A DNA stretch of 64,000 bases from contig NZ_ABGR01000002.1 in assembly GCF_000171815.1 (NCBI RefSeq), positions 124,001 through 188,000 on the forward strand, in the 5' to 3' direction. Below the pieces are notes generated by a model. The model had not been told where the DNA came from. It saw nothing but the letters and a program-made list of their open reading frames with translations, and did no database searches. Positions 16,703-26,473 of this stretch are shown here, in pieces; within the stretch, counting starts at the first letter, position 1, and each line of letters opens with the position of its first letter. The translations under genes were made by a program, and so were the position numbers. This DNA is from Vibrio sp. AND4. Its GTDB lineage: Bacteria > Pseudomonadota > Gammaproteobacteria > Enterobacterales > Vibrionaceae.

Positions 16703-19700
16703 ATGAAGGTTGAATCTTGTACCCCTCGTAAATTTTCGATTAAATTTACTATAGGAAGTTTATTTGTTATTGCTACGGCAGTGGTTGCAGTGCTTGGGCT
16801 CGGGATGCAATATTACTTCGGTAAACAAATGTCAGAGGAACATATTCTAACTCGATTAACCATGAAGGCTAAAGACGTCAGTAACTATATCTACCAAATT
16901 GACGCCAGAGCTACCAGCAGTGCGGGTATTTTAAAAAGCGTTGCTGATTTTAGTGATTCTGAGCTGAATGAATCCGAAATCAGGCGAGTGTTTATCCAAA
17001 CTCTACTCGATAATCCCATGTTTTACAGTATCTATTTTGCCACTGAAAACGAATATTTCTTCCAAGTTATCAATTTAGAATCGTCTCCTGAGGTACGAGG
17101 GAAGATAGTCGCAAGAGCAGACGAGCGTTGGGCCATCATCAGGATCAAAGGTGACGGCAAAGCGCGAATAAGACAAACGATGTATTATTCGCAATCGCTA
17201 GAGTTAATCCGTCAAACCGAACACAGAAGTCACTATTACCCGTCCCGGCGACCTTGGTTTGTCGGTGCTTCATCGGAGCATGTTTACAAAACCGATCCTT
17301 ATCTCTTCCAGTATCTAAAAATCGCAGGGCAGACCTATTCTGTGCGAAGTAACCTTGCTGTTATTGGTGTAGATACCGTGCTGTCGTCATTGAGTGAAAA
17401 GATCAGCGCTACTGAGCTTGGAATGAAGAAAGACGACAGTGTTGAAGCCTTTATTTTTAAGTCCAATGGTGAAGTTATCGCATCCAGCAAAGAAGCTTTC
17501 AACGAAGTAGATATCCCTCATTCATCGCTATTGGAACTGAGCGAACAACAAAGGTCTTTACTGGGCGACCGATCGCTTGTGGTTTCGAATCAAAACGACT
17601 GGGGGCCCTATGATTATAATCAGAGCGGCAAACCCGGTGGTTATGTTGTTGATGTGCTCAACCTGATTTCACAGAAAACGGGCATGGTATTGGAGTTCGT
17701 AAATGGTTTTAACTCTACAGAGTTAGAAAAGAAATATCGTAAAGGTGATATTGATATCCTCCAGCCTGTATTGGGCTCACCCCCAGAATTAGGTATTAAG
17801 AGTGATCCACTGTTTATCGGGCAGCTTGCCATTGCGGCTAAGACAAAGAACCCTCTGCCGTTATCACTCAATGAGTTGAGTGAAGAAAGTATTGGCGTTG
17901 TGGGTGGTTTTGGCATGAAGGAGTGGCTACTTGAACGTTATCCAACGCTGAATATTGTCGAACAGCCAAACCTTGATGTTGCTAAGCGAGCACTTTATTT
18001 GGGAGCCATTCAGTACCTAGTAGACAGTTATTTAACCATGGTTGATGTGAAGCGATTAGTTAAGATAACTGATATTTATGTGGGTGAGCTCGATGCGCCA
18101 CCTCTTGAATTCTCACTGTTTATGAAAGAGAAAGACAAAGATGTGGTTGAGCTTATTAACCAAGCTATTGCGGGTATATCACCCGAGCAAAAATCGGCAT
18201 TAAGAGAAAAATGGCTGCAGCCGAACCAATGGAGAGGTAATTTTGTTCCTTATCCAGAGGTGTATACGCAAGTACGCCAAAAAGACAAGCATGGCACGAT
18301 GAGTGAGGTAAATATTGAAGGTGAGCATCGATTTCTTTACATCACCAAGTTGCCGTCTAATCGCGGAGCAAGTGATTACCTCGCGGTGCTTATTCCAAAC
18401 CAAGTAGTTACAGATGCCGTTATCACTCGATTATCCAAGGCTATTGCATTTACCTCTATCGTAATGGTGTGTTTATTTCCATTCGCATGGAAAGTGGGGG
18501 CACCTATTGTTCGCCCAATTGTGGCCCTGCGAAAAGAAACCATCAAAATCAAAGACCGCCAGTTTGATAAGCTCGTTCCGGTAGAAACACGTATCAAGGA
18601 GGTGTCCGGTTTATCCGACTCAGTAACCGCAATGGTACATGAGATTCAGCATCATGAAAGGCAACAACAAGAGTTTGTGGAAGCTTTTATACGCCTTATT
18701 GCTCAAGCGATCGATGATAAGTCACCTTATACCGCAGGGCATTGTAATCGTGTACCGGAAATAGGTTTGATGCTGGCTGAGGCAGCAGAGAGGTGTGACA
18801 CTGGTAGGTTTAAAGACTTCAAATTTAACAATGACGATGAACGACGTGAATTTCGCATTGCTGCCTGGCTGCACGATTGTGGCAAAATCACCACGCCAGA
18901 GCACATAGTGGACAAGGGCACTAAGTTAGAAGCCAACTACAATCGTATCAATGAAATTCGCACTCGTTTCGAAGTGCTAAGACGCGATGCCGAAGTCATC
19001 ATGTGGAAAGCGATATCAACAGGTGAGCTGTCCAAAGAAGAGGCACAGGCTAATTTCGAACAGCGAGTTAAGCAGTTGGATGAGGACTTCCGATTTGTAG
19101 CAAACGCCAATGTGGGTGGTGAGTTCATGAGTGACGATAAGATCGAACGAATCAAACAGATCGCCCAGCAAACGTGGCTACGTCATTATGATGATCGCCT
19201 TGGCCTTTCTCCGTTTGAAGAAATGATTAAGCCAAAATCAGACATGACGTTGCCAGTGGTCGAAAACCTTTTGGCGGATAAGCCTGACCATATTATAGAG
19301 CGCGTTCGCCCGATGGAATTCGCGCCAGAGCATGGAATACAGGTGCAAGTACCGGAACACCAATACAACTTGGGTGAAGTGTACAACCTGACCATTTCAC
19401 GTGGTACGTTAACGCCGGAAGACCGCTTTAAGATAAACGAGCATATGATCAGCGGCATCAAAATGCTTGGTGCACTGCCATTTCCTCCGGAGTTAAGCAA
19501 TGTGCCACGTTATGCTTCAACTCACCATGAGACGCTGAAAGGCACAGGCTACCCACGTCGATTAAGTGCCGAAGATTTGTCGATCCCTGAACGTATTTTG
19601 GTTATTGCTGATATTTTTGAGGCGTTAACCGCAGGTGACCGACCATACAAGAAAGCGAAGCCAGTCAGTGTTGCTATCGATATCATGTACAAGATGGCAG

Positions 19701-19876
19701 TGGACGAGCATCTGGATATGGACTTGTTTTTGTTGTTCTTAGAAAGCGGGGTTTACCGTGAATATGCGAGCATTTTTATGCCAGCGGAACAGGTTGATGA
19801 GGTGGATATTGAAAAATACCTAAAAGAAAAATCGTCAGATGCTTCTAAAGGTCGAAACACACATCAGACACCATGA
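16703..19876 (+). CDS. membrane receptor with split Cache, inserted SBP_bac_3 domain and HD-GYP output (copy 2)
   Basis: This 1057-residue paralogue of the gene at 13276 has the same order: TM1 (about 20-42), Cache first part, inserted SBP_bac_3 domain opening VSNQNDWGPYDY, Cache last strands, TM2, HAMP-like linker, extended HD-GYP. HDCGK and GTGYP are both intact. The frame is open back to a TTG at 16649, but I place the start at the ATG at 16703. GGAGG lies about 10 bases before it, and this start gives the same 1057-residue length as copy 3. The last 930 bases of the output domain are almost identical to copy 3, although the sensor halves have clearly diverged. It would be a periplasmic ligand sensor that lowers a cyclic dinucleotide. 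Confidence 0.9.
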   Translation: MKVESCTPRKFSIKFTIGSLFVIATAVVAVLGLGMQYYFGKQMSEEHILTRLTMKAKDVSNYIYQIDARATSSAGILKSVADFSDSELNESEIRRVFIQTLLDNPMFYSIYFATENEYFFQVINLESSPEVRGKIVARADERWAIIRIKGDGKARIRQTMYYSQSLELIRQTEHRSHYYPSRRPWFVGASSEHVYKTDPYLFQYLKIAGQTYSVRSNLAVIGVDTVLSSLSEKISATELGMKKDDSVEAFIFKSNGEVIASSKEAFNEVDIPHSSLLELSEQQRSLLGDRSLVVSNQNDWGPYDYNQSGKPGGYVVDVLNLISQKTGMVLEFVNGFNSTELEKKYRKGDIDILQPVLGSPPELGIKSDPLFIGQLAIAAKTKNPLPLSLNELSEESIGVVGGFGMKEWLLERYPTLNIVEQPNLDVAKRALYLGAIQYLVDSYLTMVDVKRLVKITDIYVGELDAPPLEFSLFMKEKDKDVVELINQAIAGISPEQKSALREKWLQPNQWRGNFVPYPEVYTQVRQKDKHGTMSEVNIEGEHRFLYITKLPSNRGASDYLAVLIPNQVVTDAVITRLSKAIAFTSIVMVCLFPFAWKVGAPIVRPIVALRKETIKIKDRQFDKLVPVETRIKEVSGLSDSVTAMVHEIQHHERQQQEFVEAFIRLIAQAIDDKSPYTAGHCNRVPEIGLMLAEAAERCDTGRFKDFKFNNDDERREFRIAAWLHDCGKITTPEHIVDKGTKLEANYNRINEIRTRFEVLRRDAEVIMWKAISTGELSKEEAQANFEQRVKQLDEDFRFVANANVGGEFMSDDKIERIKQIAQQTWLRHYDDRLGLSPFEEMIKPKSDMTLPVVENLLADKPDHIIERVRPMEFAPEHGIQVQVPEHQYNLGEVYNLTISRGTLTPEDRFKINEHMISGIKMLGALPFPPELSNVPRYASTHHETLKGTGYPRRLSAEDLSIPERILVIADIFEALTAGDRPYKKAKPVSVAIDIMYKMAVDEHLDMDLFLLFLESGVYREYASIFMPAEQVDEVDIEKYLKEKSSDASKGRNTHQTP

Positions 19877-20163
19877 TGAAGAAAGTTTGGATACTTCGTT
19901 CTTTCTGTCAGGAGGGAGTGTCGCGAATGCCTATTGAGATGTACACGCAAGACTAGAAAGTGCATAAGTGCTGTAACTAACATTCAAATTAAGCGATGGT
20001 CAGCAAGACAGGAACTGCTCTTTTAGTTGCGTAAAGTGCACCTTTCTCATATTCGACGCAAGTCTCTGAGAAAAAGAAGTTTAGACATTTAAAAAATGTT
20101 GTAGGCTAGATAGATATCTCAGCGCAGTTGTGTGTTGTTGCAGCTATCATAGGGCACTTTTAC
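19877..20163. other. intergenic spacer before receptor copy 3
   Basis: These 287 bases carry no gene. Around 20053-20075 (CGACGCAAGTCTCTGAGAAAA) the sequence echoes the spacer before copy 2, so each receptor probably has its own promoter. Confidence 0.45.
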
Positions 20164-23100
20164 GTGATGATTAAATCTGGTACCCCCCGTAAATTTTCGA
20201 TTAAATCCACAATCGGAAGTTTATTTGTTATTACTACGGCAGTGGCGGCACTGCTCGGACTTGGGATGCAGTATTACTTCGCTAAACAGATGTCGGAGGA
20301 ACATATCCTGACTCGATTAACCATGAAGGCTAAAGACGTCAGTACCCATATCCGCCAAATTGATGCAAGTGCTACCAGCAGCGTTGAAGTCTTACGGAGC
20401 GTTGTTGATTTTAGTGATTCTGATCTGAATGAATCCGAAATCAAGCGGGTGTTTATCCAAACTCTGCTCGATAATCCTGTTTTTTACAGTATCTATTTTG
20501 CCAATAAGAAAGAACACTTTTTCCAAGTTATCAACTTGGAATCGTCCCCTGAAGTTCGAGAGAAGCTAGGCGCTAAAGTTAATGAGCGTTGGGTCATCAT
20601 CAACATCAAAGGTGAAGGCAAAGCTCGAATGCGACAAACGACGTATTATTCGAATTCGCTAGAGTTAGTCCGCGAAACAGAACAGAAAAGTAATTTTTAT
20701 CCATCTCGTCAACCTTGGTTTGTCAACGCATCATCGGACAGCGTTCACAAAACCGATCCTTACCTCTTCCAGCACCAAAAAATCACAGGACAGTCTTATT
20801 CTGTGAGCAGTAAAGTTGCGGTTGTTGGTGTAGATACTGTGTTGTCGTCATTGAGTGAAAAGATCGGTGCTACTGAGCTTGGGATGAAGAAAGACGACAG
20901 TGTCGAAGCGTTTATTTTTAATTCTCGTGGTGAGGTTATCGCATCCAGTATTAATGCTTTACACGACGTGGAGATCCCTCATTCATCGCGATTGGAACTG
21001 AGTGAACAACAAAAGGCTTTATTAGGCGACCGAGAGTTTGTGGTTTCTAACCAAAACGACTGGGGGCCCTATGATTACACTCAGAGCGGTAAGCCCGGTG
21101 GTTATGCTGTTGATGTTCTCAACCTGATTTCGCAGAAAACGACTATGAGATTTGGGTTTGTTAATGGCTTTAGTTCGAGAGAGTTAGAAAAGAAATATCG
21201 CGAAGGGGAGATTGATATCCTCCAGCCTGTACTGGGCTCACCTTTGGGTTTAGGTATTAAGAGTGATCCACTGTTTATCGGGCAACTTGCGATTGCGGCT
21301 AAGACAACGAACCCATTGCCGTCGTCACTCAATGAATTGGGTGATGAAAGTGTTGGCGTTGTGTCTGGTTTTGGCATGAAAGAATGGCTTCTTGAACGCT
21401 ATCCAACACTGAATATTGTCGAACAGCCTAATCTCGATCTAGCTAAGCGAGCGCTACACGAAGGGGATATTCAGTATCTGGTAGACAGTTATTTAACTAT
21501 GGTTGAGATGAAACGTTTGGTGAAGCTAACCAATATTTATGTCGCTGTACTCGACGCGCCACCTCTTGAATTCTCACTGTTTATGAAAGAGAAAGACAAA
21601 GATGTGGTTGCGTTGGTTAACCAAGCCATCGCGGGCATTTCACCCGATCAAAAAGTGGCGCTAGAGAAGAAGTGGCTGAGGCCTAACCTATGGACAGGGA
21701 GTTTCGTTCCTTATCCAGAGGTCTATGAGCAAGCACGCCAAAGAGACAAGCACGACACGATGATTAAAGTAGATATTGAAGGTGAGCATCGTTTTCTTTA
21801 CATCACAGAGTTGCAATCTACCCGTCGAACAATTGATTACTTTGCGGTGCTCGTTCCCGATCAGGTAGTAACTGATGCTGTCATCAGTCGATTATCCGAG
21901 GCTATTGCGTTTACTTCTATCGTGATGGTGTGTTTATTTCCATTCGCATGGAAAGTGGGTTCGCACATTGTTCGTCCAATTTTGGCGTTGCAGAAAGAAA
22001 CCGTCAAAATCAAAGACCGCCAGTTTGATAAGCTCGTTCCGGTAGAAACACGTATCAAGGAGGTATCCGATTTATCCGACTCAGTAACCGCGATGATACA
22101 AGAGATTCAGCACCATGAACGGCAACAAGAAGAGTTTGTGGAAGCCTTTATACGCCTTATTGCTCAAGCGATCGATGACAAGTCACCTTATACCGCAGGA
22201 CATTGTAATCGTGTGCCAGAGATAGGTTTGATGCTGGCTGAGGCAGCAGAAAGGTGCGACTCCGGTAGGTTCAAAGACTTCAAATTTAATAATGACGATG
22301 AACGACGTGAATTTCGCATTGCTGCCTGGCTGCACGATTGTGGCAAAATCACCACGCCAGAGCACATAGTGGACAAGGGCACTAAGTTAGAAGCCAACTA
22401 CAATCGTATCAATGAAATTCGCACTCGTTTCGAAGTGCTAAGACGCGATGCCGAAGTCATCATGTGGAAAGCGATATCAACAGGTGAGCTGTCCAAAGAA
22501 GAGGCACAGGCTAATTTCGAACAGCGAGTTAAGCAGTTGGATGAGGACTTCCGATTTGTAGCAAACGCCAATGTGGGTGGTGAGTTCATGAGTGACGATA
22601 AGATCGAACGAATCAAACAGATCGCCCAGCAAACGTGGCTACGTCATTATGATGATCACCTTGGCCTTTCTCCGTTTGAAGAAATGATTAAGTCAAAATC
22701 AGACATGACGTTGCCAGTGGTCGAAAACCTTTTGGCGGATAAGCCTGACCATATTATAGAGCGCGTTCGCCCGATGGAATTCGCGCCAGAGCATGGGATC
22801 CAGGTACAAGTACCGGAACACCAATACAACTTGGGTGAAGTGTACAACCTGACCATTTCACGTGGTACGTTAACGCCGGAAGACCGCTTTAAGATAAACG
22901 AGCATATGATCAGCGGCATCAAAATGCTTGGTGCACTGCCATTTCCTCCGGAGTTAAGCAATGTGCCACGTTATGCTTCAACTCACCATGAGACGCTGAA
23001 AGGCACAGGCTACCCACGTCGATTAAGTGCCGAAGATTTGTCGATCCCTGAACGTATTTTGGTTATTGCTGATATTTTTGAGGCGTTAACCGCAGGTGAC

Positions 23101-23337
23101 CGACCATATAAGAAAGCGAAGCCAGTCAGTGTTGCTATCGATATCATGTACAAGATGGCAGTGGACGAGCATCTGGATATGGACTTGTTTTTGTTGTTCT
23201 TAGAAAGTGGGGTTTACCGTAAATATGTGAATAAGTTCATGCCAGCGGAACAGGTTGATGAGGTGGATATTGAAAAATACTTAAAAGCGAAATCACCAGA
23301 TGTATCTAAATCTCGATGTCACGATTTTGTAGGTTAA
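20164..23337 (+). CDS. membrane receptor with split Cache, inserted SBP_bac_3 domain and HD-GYP output (copy 3)
   Basis: This is the third tandem paralogue, 1057 residues from a GTG at 20164. That start has AGGG at 20151-20154 with a 9-base spacer and aligns with the start of copy 2; the ATG at 20167 is the alternative. The frame is also open to 20128 without support. Its domains match copy 2, and HDCGK, HH and GTGYP are intact. The binding domain differs from copy 2 at scattered positions (for example TMRFGFVNGFSSREL against GMVLEFVNGFNSTEL), which could change the ligand. The output half from about base 22291 is near-identical to copy 2. The gene ends 102 bases before the prp regulator. Confidence 0.9.
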   Translation: MMIKSGTPRKFSIKSTIGSLFVITTAVAALLGLGMQYYFAKQMSEEHILTRLTMKAKDVSTHIRQIDASATSSVEVLRSVVDFSDSDLNESEIKRVFIQTLLDNPVFYSIYFANKKEHFFQVINLESSPEVREKLGAKVNERWVIINIKGEGKARMRQTTYYSNSLELVRETEQKSNFYPSRQPWFVNASSDSVHKTDPYLFQHQKITGQSYSVSSKVAVVGVDTVLSSLSEKIGATELGMKKDDSVEAFIFNSRGEVIASSINALHDVEIPHSSRLELSEQQKALLGDREFVVSNQNDWGPYDYTQSGKPGGYAVDVLNLISQKTTMRFGFVNGFSSRELEKKYREGEIDILQPVLGSPLGLGIKSDPLFIGQLAIAAKTTNPLPSSLNELGDESVGVVSGFGMKEWLLERYPTLNIVEQPNLDLAKRALHEGDIQYLVDSYLTMVEMKRLVKLTNIYVAVLDAPPLEFSLFMKEKDKDVVALVNQAIAGISPDQKVALEKKWLRPNLWTGSFVPYPEVYEQARQRDKHDTMIKVDIEGEHRFLYITELQSTRRTIDYFAVLVPDQVVTDAVISRLSEAIAFTSIVMVCLFPFAWKVGSHIVRPILALQKETVKIKDRQFDKLVPVETRIKEVSDLSDSVTAMIQEIQHHERQQEEFVEAFIRLIAQAIDDKSPYTAGHCNRVPEIGLMLAEAAERCDSGRFKDFKFNNDDERREFRIAAWLHDCGKITTPEHIVDKGTKLEANYNRINEIRTRFEVLRRDAEVIMWKAISTGELSKEEAQANFEQRVKQLDEDFRFVANANVGGEFMSDDKIERIKQIAQQTWLRHYDDHLGLSPFEEMIKSKSDMTLPVVENLLADKPDHIIERVRPMEFAPEHGIQVQVPEHQYNLGEVYNLTISRGTLTPEDRFKINEHMISGIKMLGALPFPPELSNVPRYASTHHETLKGTGYPRRLSAEDLSIPERILVIADIFEALTAGDRPYKKAKPVSVAIDIMYKMAVDEHLDMDLFLLFLESGVYRKYVNKFMPAEQVDEVDIEKYLKAKSPDVSKSRCHDFVG

Positions 23338-23409
23338 ATTGTCGACAATTTTCTTGATTGTCAACACATATATAGTCTATTTTGTATTCAGGTAAACAAG
23401 TTGTTGACA
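23338..23409 (+). promoter_or_regulatory. three TTGTC/TTGACA half-palindromes, candidate GntR operator and promoter
   Basis: ATTGTCGACAAT (23338-23349) is a perfect palindrome fitting the TnGTnnnACnA-like pattern of FadR-subfamily GntR sites. TTGTCAACA (23358-23366) and TTGTTGACA (23401-23409) are related near-palindromes. They lie just upstream of the GntR gene and could be its autoregulatory operators. TTGTCA (23358) could also serve as a -35 box with an AT-rich -10 near 23381. Confidence 0.45.
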
Positions 23410-23439
23410 CTTTAACATCTCACCGAGATTGCCTCGAAT

Positions 23440-24159
23440 ATGAATGCCAATTGGAAATTTCCTTATAAAGCACGTGTTTCTGACAGAGAACATACCAAGT
23501 CTTCATCACTGGCTGAATCTCTAGTAGAGGCGATCGTCAGTGGTGACATTGAACCGGGCAGTAAAATATCAGAGCCTGAATTAGCCAAAAAACATCATGT
23601 AAGTCGAGGTCCTTTGCGTGAAGCCTTGATGCGCCTTGAAGGACTTGGCTTAATTGAACGTATTCCTCATGTCGGTGCTCGTGTTATCACTTTCTCGCCA
23701 GAAAAACTCATCGAATTGTATTCAGTCCGTGAAGCATTAGAGGGCATGGCGGCAAGACTTGCCGCTCGCTATATCACTCAAGAAGAGTTAGTGAGCTTGG
23801 AAATGCTATTGTTGACACATTCCAAACACATCGACGAAGTCGAAGGCGCTTCTTACTTCCACCAGCATGGTGATTTCGACTTCCATTATCGAATTATTCA
23901 AGCAAGCCGAAACAGCAAGCTTATCTCTTTGCTTTGCGACGAGCTGTATCATTTGTTGCGCATGTATCGTTACCAATCACCACGCGCGCAATCTCGTCCT
24001 AATGAAGCACTCAACGAACACAAATTCATTCTGCAAGCGATTCGCAACCGTGATGAAGAGCTGGCAGAAATGCTGATGAGAAGGCACATCTCAGGTAGCC
24101 GAAAACTTATCGAATTACAGTTTCTACATTCTGAAAGTAAAGATAGAGAACAAGACTAG
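23440..24159 (+). CDS. GntR/FadR-type (FCD) regulator of the prp locus
   Basis: This 239-residue cytosolic DNA-binding protein has a winged helix-turn-helix at about residues 25-90 (ISEPELAKKHHVSRGPLREAL is the recognition region). An FCD effector domain follows at about 95-225, with the metal-binding His/Asp pattern around DFDFHYRII. It lies 12 bases upstream of prpB in the same direction. The likely role is a repressor of the methylcitrate genes that responds to a pathway intermediate, replacing the sigma-54 activator PrpR of enteric bacteria. The effector is inferred from context only. The ATG at 23440 has only a weak ribosome site. Confidence 0.88.
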   Translation: MNANWKFPYKARVSDREHTKSSSLAESLVEAIVSGDIEPGSKISEPELAKKHHVSRGPLREALMRLEGLGLIERIPHVGARVITFSPEKLIELYSVREALEGMAARLAARYITQEELVSLEMLLLTHSKHIDEVEGASYFHQHGDFDFHYRIIQASRNSKLISLLCDELYHLLRMYRYQSPRAQSRPNEALNEHKFILQAIRNRDEELAEMLMRRHISGSRKLIELQFLHSESKDREQD

Positions 24160-24171
24160 AAGGAAATTGTC

Positions 24172-25068
24172 ATGAGCTTATCTCCGGGGGCGAAGTTCAG
24201 ACTCGCCATTGAGCAAAACAATCCGCTGCAGATCGTCGGCACCATCAACCCATACTGCGCCATGATGGCGAAAAACTTGGGTCACCAAGCTATCTATTTG
24301 TCGGGTGGCGGCATCGCTAACGCATCATACGGTTTGCCAGATCTTGGTATTACGACACTGAACGATGTTTTGGTGGATGTCGACCGTATCACAAACGCGT
24401 GTGATTTGCCGTTATTGGTTGATATCGATACCGGTTTTGGTGGCGCATTTAACATCGCACGCACTATCAAGGCGATGGAAAAAGCGGGCGCGGCGGCTGT
24501 GCATATGGAAGACCAAGTGGCGCAGAAGCGCTGTGGTCATCGTCCAAACAAAGCGATTGTTAGCCAACAAGAAATGGTTGATCGAGTGAAAGCGGCGGTG
24601 GATGCACGTAATGACGAGAGCTTTGTCATTATGGCTCGCACTGATGCGCTAGCGGTGGAAGGCATGGATAGCGCGATTGAACGAGCGATTGCATGTGTGG
24701 AAGCGGGCGCAGACATGATCTTCCCAGAGGCAATGAATCAGCTAGACCAATATCAACAGTTCTCGACAGCGGTCGAAGACGCAACAGGGAAGCACGTGCC
24801 GATTCTTGCCAACATTACTGAGTTTGGACAAACGCCGTTATACGGTTGTGAAGAGTTAGCCCAATCCAACGTCGACATGGTTTTGTACCCATTGAGCGCA
24901 TTCCGTGCGATGAACAAAGCTGCTGAGATGGTATATAAACACTTGCTAGAAGTTGGCAACCAAGAAGCGCTGCTTGATTCAATGCAGACACGAAAAGAGC
25001 TGTATGAGCACCTTAATTACCACGACTACGAGAATAAGTTAGACAAGCTGTTCTCCGAGGGTAAATAA
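24172..25068 (+). CDS. prpB: 2-methylisocitrate lyase
   Basis: This 298-residue cytosolic enzyme of the isocitrate lyase/PEP mutase family cleaves 2-methylisocitrate to pyruvate and succinate, the last step of the methylcitrate cycle. The catalytic loop KRCGH is at residues 119-123, and Mg-binding DIDTGFGG lies near residue 84. A good ribosome site (AAGGAAA) precedes the ATG. It starts 12 bases after the GntR regulator gene and is followed 130 bases later by prpC. The length is normal for the family. Confidence 0.97.
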   Translation: MSLSPGAKFRLAIEQNNPLQIVGTINPYCAMMAKNLGHQAIYLSGGGIANASYGLPDLGITTLNDVLVDVDRITNACDLPLLVDIDTGFGGAFNIARTIKAMEKAGAAAVHMEDQVAQKRCGHRPNKAIVSQQEMVDRVKAAVDARNDESFVIMARTDALAVEGMDSAIERAIACVEAGADMIFPEAMNQLDQYQQFSTAVEDATGKHVPILANITEFGQTPLYGCEELAQSNVDMVLYPLSAFRAMNKAAEMVYKHLLEVGNQEALLDSMQTRKELYEHLNYHDYENKLDKLFSEGK

Positions 25069-25198
25069 GGTCAATAAAGAAACAAACGGAAGCCCAAGAC
25101 AAATACTATTTAAGAATCTCTGATCCAATAACGTGAAACTTGTCTGATTAAAAAGAGCCCATTAAGAGAGCCAATTCAGACAGAAAAGGAGTTCAACA

Positions 25199-26341
25199 AT
25201 GCCTCATTCTGTAGAAAAAAAAGCTGAGATAGACGGCGCAGGTCTACGCGGTCAAAGCGCGGGAAGCACAGCTTTATGCACTGTCGGTAAAACGGGGACA
25301 GGTCTAACGTATCGTGGTTACGATATTACGGACTTGGCAAATCATGCTCAATTTGAAGAGGTGGCGCATTTGCTGTTACGCGGTCACTTACCTAATCAAC
25401 AAGAGCTAGACGCCTACAAGACACATCTATTGAGCTTGCGCGGCTTACCAGCGGAGCTTAAGCAAGCGTTAGAGCTGATTCCTGCTGATGCTCACCCGAT
25501 GGATGTTATGCGCACAGGTTGCTCTATGCTGGGTAATTTAGAGCAAGAAATGGACTTTGAGCAACAGCTCCATGCTACTGAGCGAATGCTGGCGCTTTTC
25601 CCTGCCATCATCTGTTACTGGTATCGATTCAGCCACGATGGTGTGCGAATCAAAACGCACGATAACAGTGAAGACTGCATTGGCGGCTACTTCCTAAAAC
25701 TGCTTACCGATAAAGCACCAAGCGAAACGCACAAAAAGGTGATGCACTGTTCTTTGATTCTTTATGCAGAGCATGAGTTTAATGCCTCAACATTTGCAGC
25801 GCGCGTGTGTGCTTCTACGCTTTCTGATCTTCATTCTTGTATTACGGCTGCTATCGGTACGTTACGTGGTCCACTTCATGGCGGTGCGAACGAAGCGGCG
25901 ATGGAGATGATTCAAGATTGGCAAACGCCAGATGAAGCAGAAGCCAATATTCTGCAAATGCTAGAGAACAAAGACAAAATCATGGGCTTTGGTCATGCGA
26001 TTTACCGCGAAAGTGACCCTCGTAATGCACTGATCAAGCGTTGGTCAGAAGCGTTATCAAAAGAGGTGGGTGACACGCATCTTTACGCGGTTTCTGAGCG
26101 TGTGGAATCCGTCATGAAGCGTGAGAAAGGTCTGTTCTGTAATGCCGATTTCTTCCATGCTTCGGCTTACCACTTCATGGATATTCCGACCAAATTGTTT
26201 ACGCCAATCTTTGTGATGAGTCGACTGACAGGTTGGGCGGCGCACGTGTATGAACAACGCGCGAACAATCGAATCATTCGCCCAAGTGCGGATTATACCG
26301 GACCGGATCATCAAGACTGGGTGCCAATCGAACAACGCTAG
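25199..26341 (+). CDS. prpC: 2-methylcitrate synthase
   Basis: This 380-residue enzyme of the citrate synthase family condenses propionyl-CoA with oxaloacetate. Seen are the CoA/oxaloacetate motifs GPLHGGANEAAMEM (near residue 224) and GFGHAIYRESDPRN (near residue 262), and the C-terminal RPSADYTGP arginine segment. The shorter length and the Ala/Glu-rich dimer region fit the PrpC type and not the GltA hexamer. The ribosome site AAAGGAG is clear. A large hairpin lies just past the stop, before acnD. Confidence 0.96.
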   Translation: MPHSVEKKAEIDGAGLRGQSAGSTALCTVGKTGTGLTYRGYDITDLANHAQFEEVAHLLLRGHLPNQQELDAYKTHLLSLRGLPAELKQALELIPADAHPMDVMRTGCSMLGNLEQEMDFEQQLHATERMLALFPAIICYWYRFSHDGVRIKTHDNSEDCIGGYFLKLLTDKAPSETHKKVMHCSLILYAEHEFNASTFAARVCASTLSDLHSCITAAIGTLRGPLHGGANEAAMEMIQDWQTPDEAEANILQMLENKDKIMGFGHAIYRESDPRNALIKRWSEALSKEVGDTHLYAVSERVESVMKREKGLFCNADFFHASAYHFMDIPTKLFTPIFVMSRLTGWAAHVYEQRANNRIIRPSADYTGPDHQDWVPIEQR

Positions 26342-26346
26342 CGCGT

Positions 26347-26393
26347 GACGCCTCTTTGTGAGTTTTGTCTTGATGGCAATCACAAGGGGCGTC
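26347..26393 (+). promoter_or_regulatory. large hairpin between prpC and acnD
   Basis: GACGCC...TTTGTGA (26347-26361) pairs with TCACAAGGGGCGTC (26380-26393), with a two-base bulge region, around an 18-base loop. It starts 6 bases after the prpC stop. Only a short T-rich tail follows, so it is more likely a processing/stability hairpin or a leaky terminator than a full stop. Confidence 0.5.
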
Positions 26394-26473
26394 TCTTTCA
26401 CCGCGAATCCATTTCAAAAACAGTATCGCGGTGCGTTCAGGCACAAGATGTACACTAAAGTGGAAGCAAGCCG

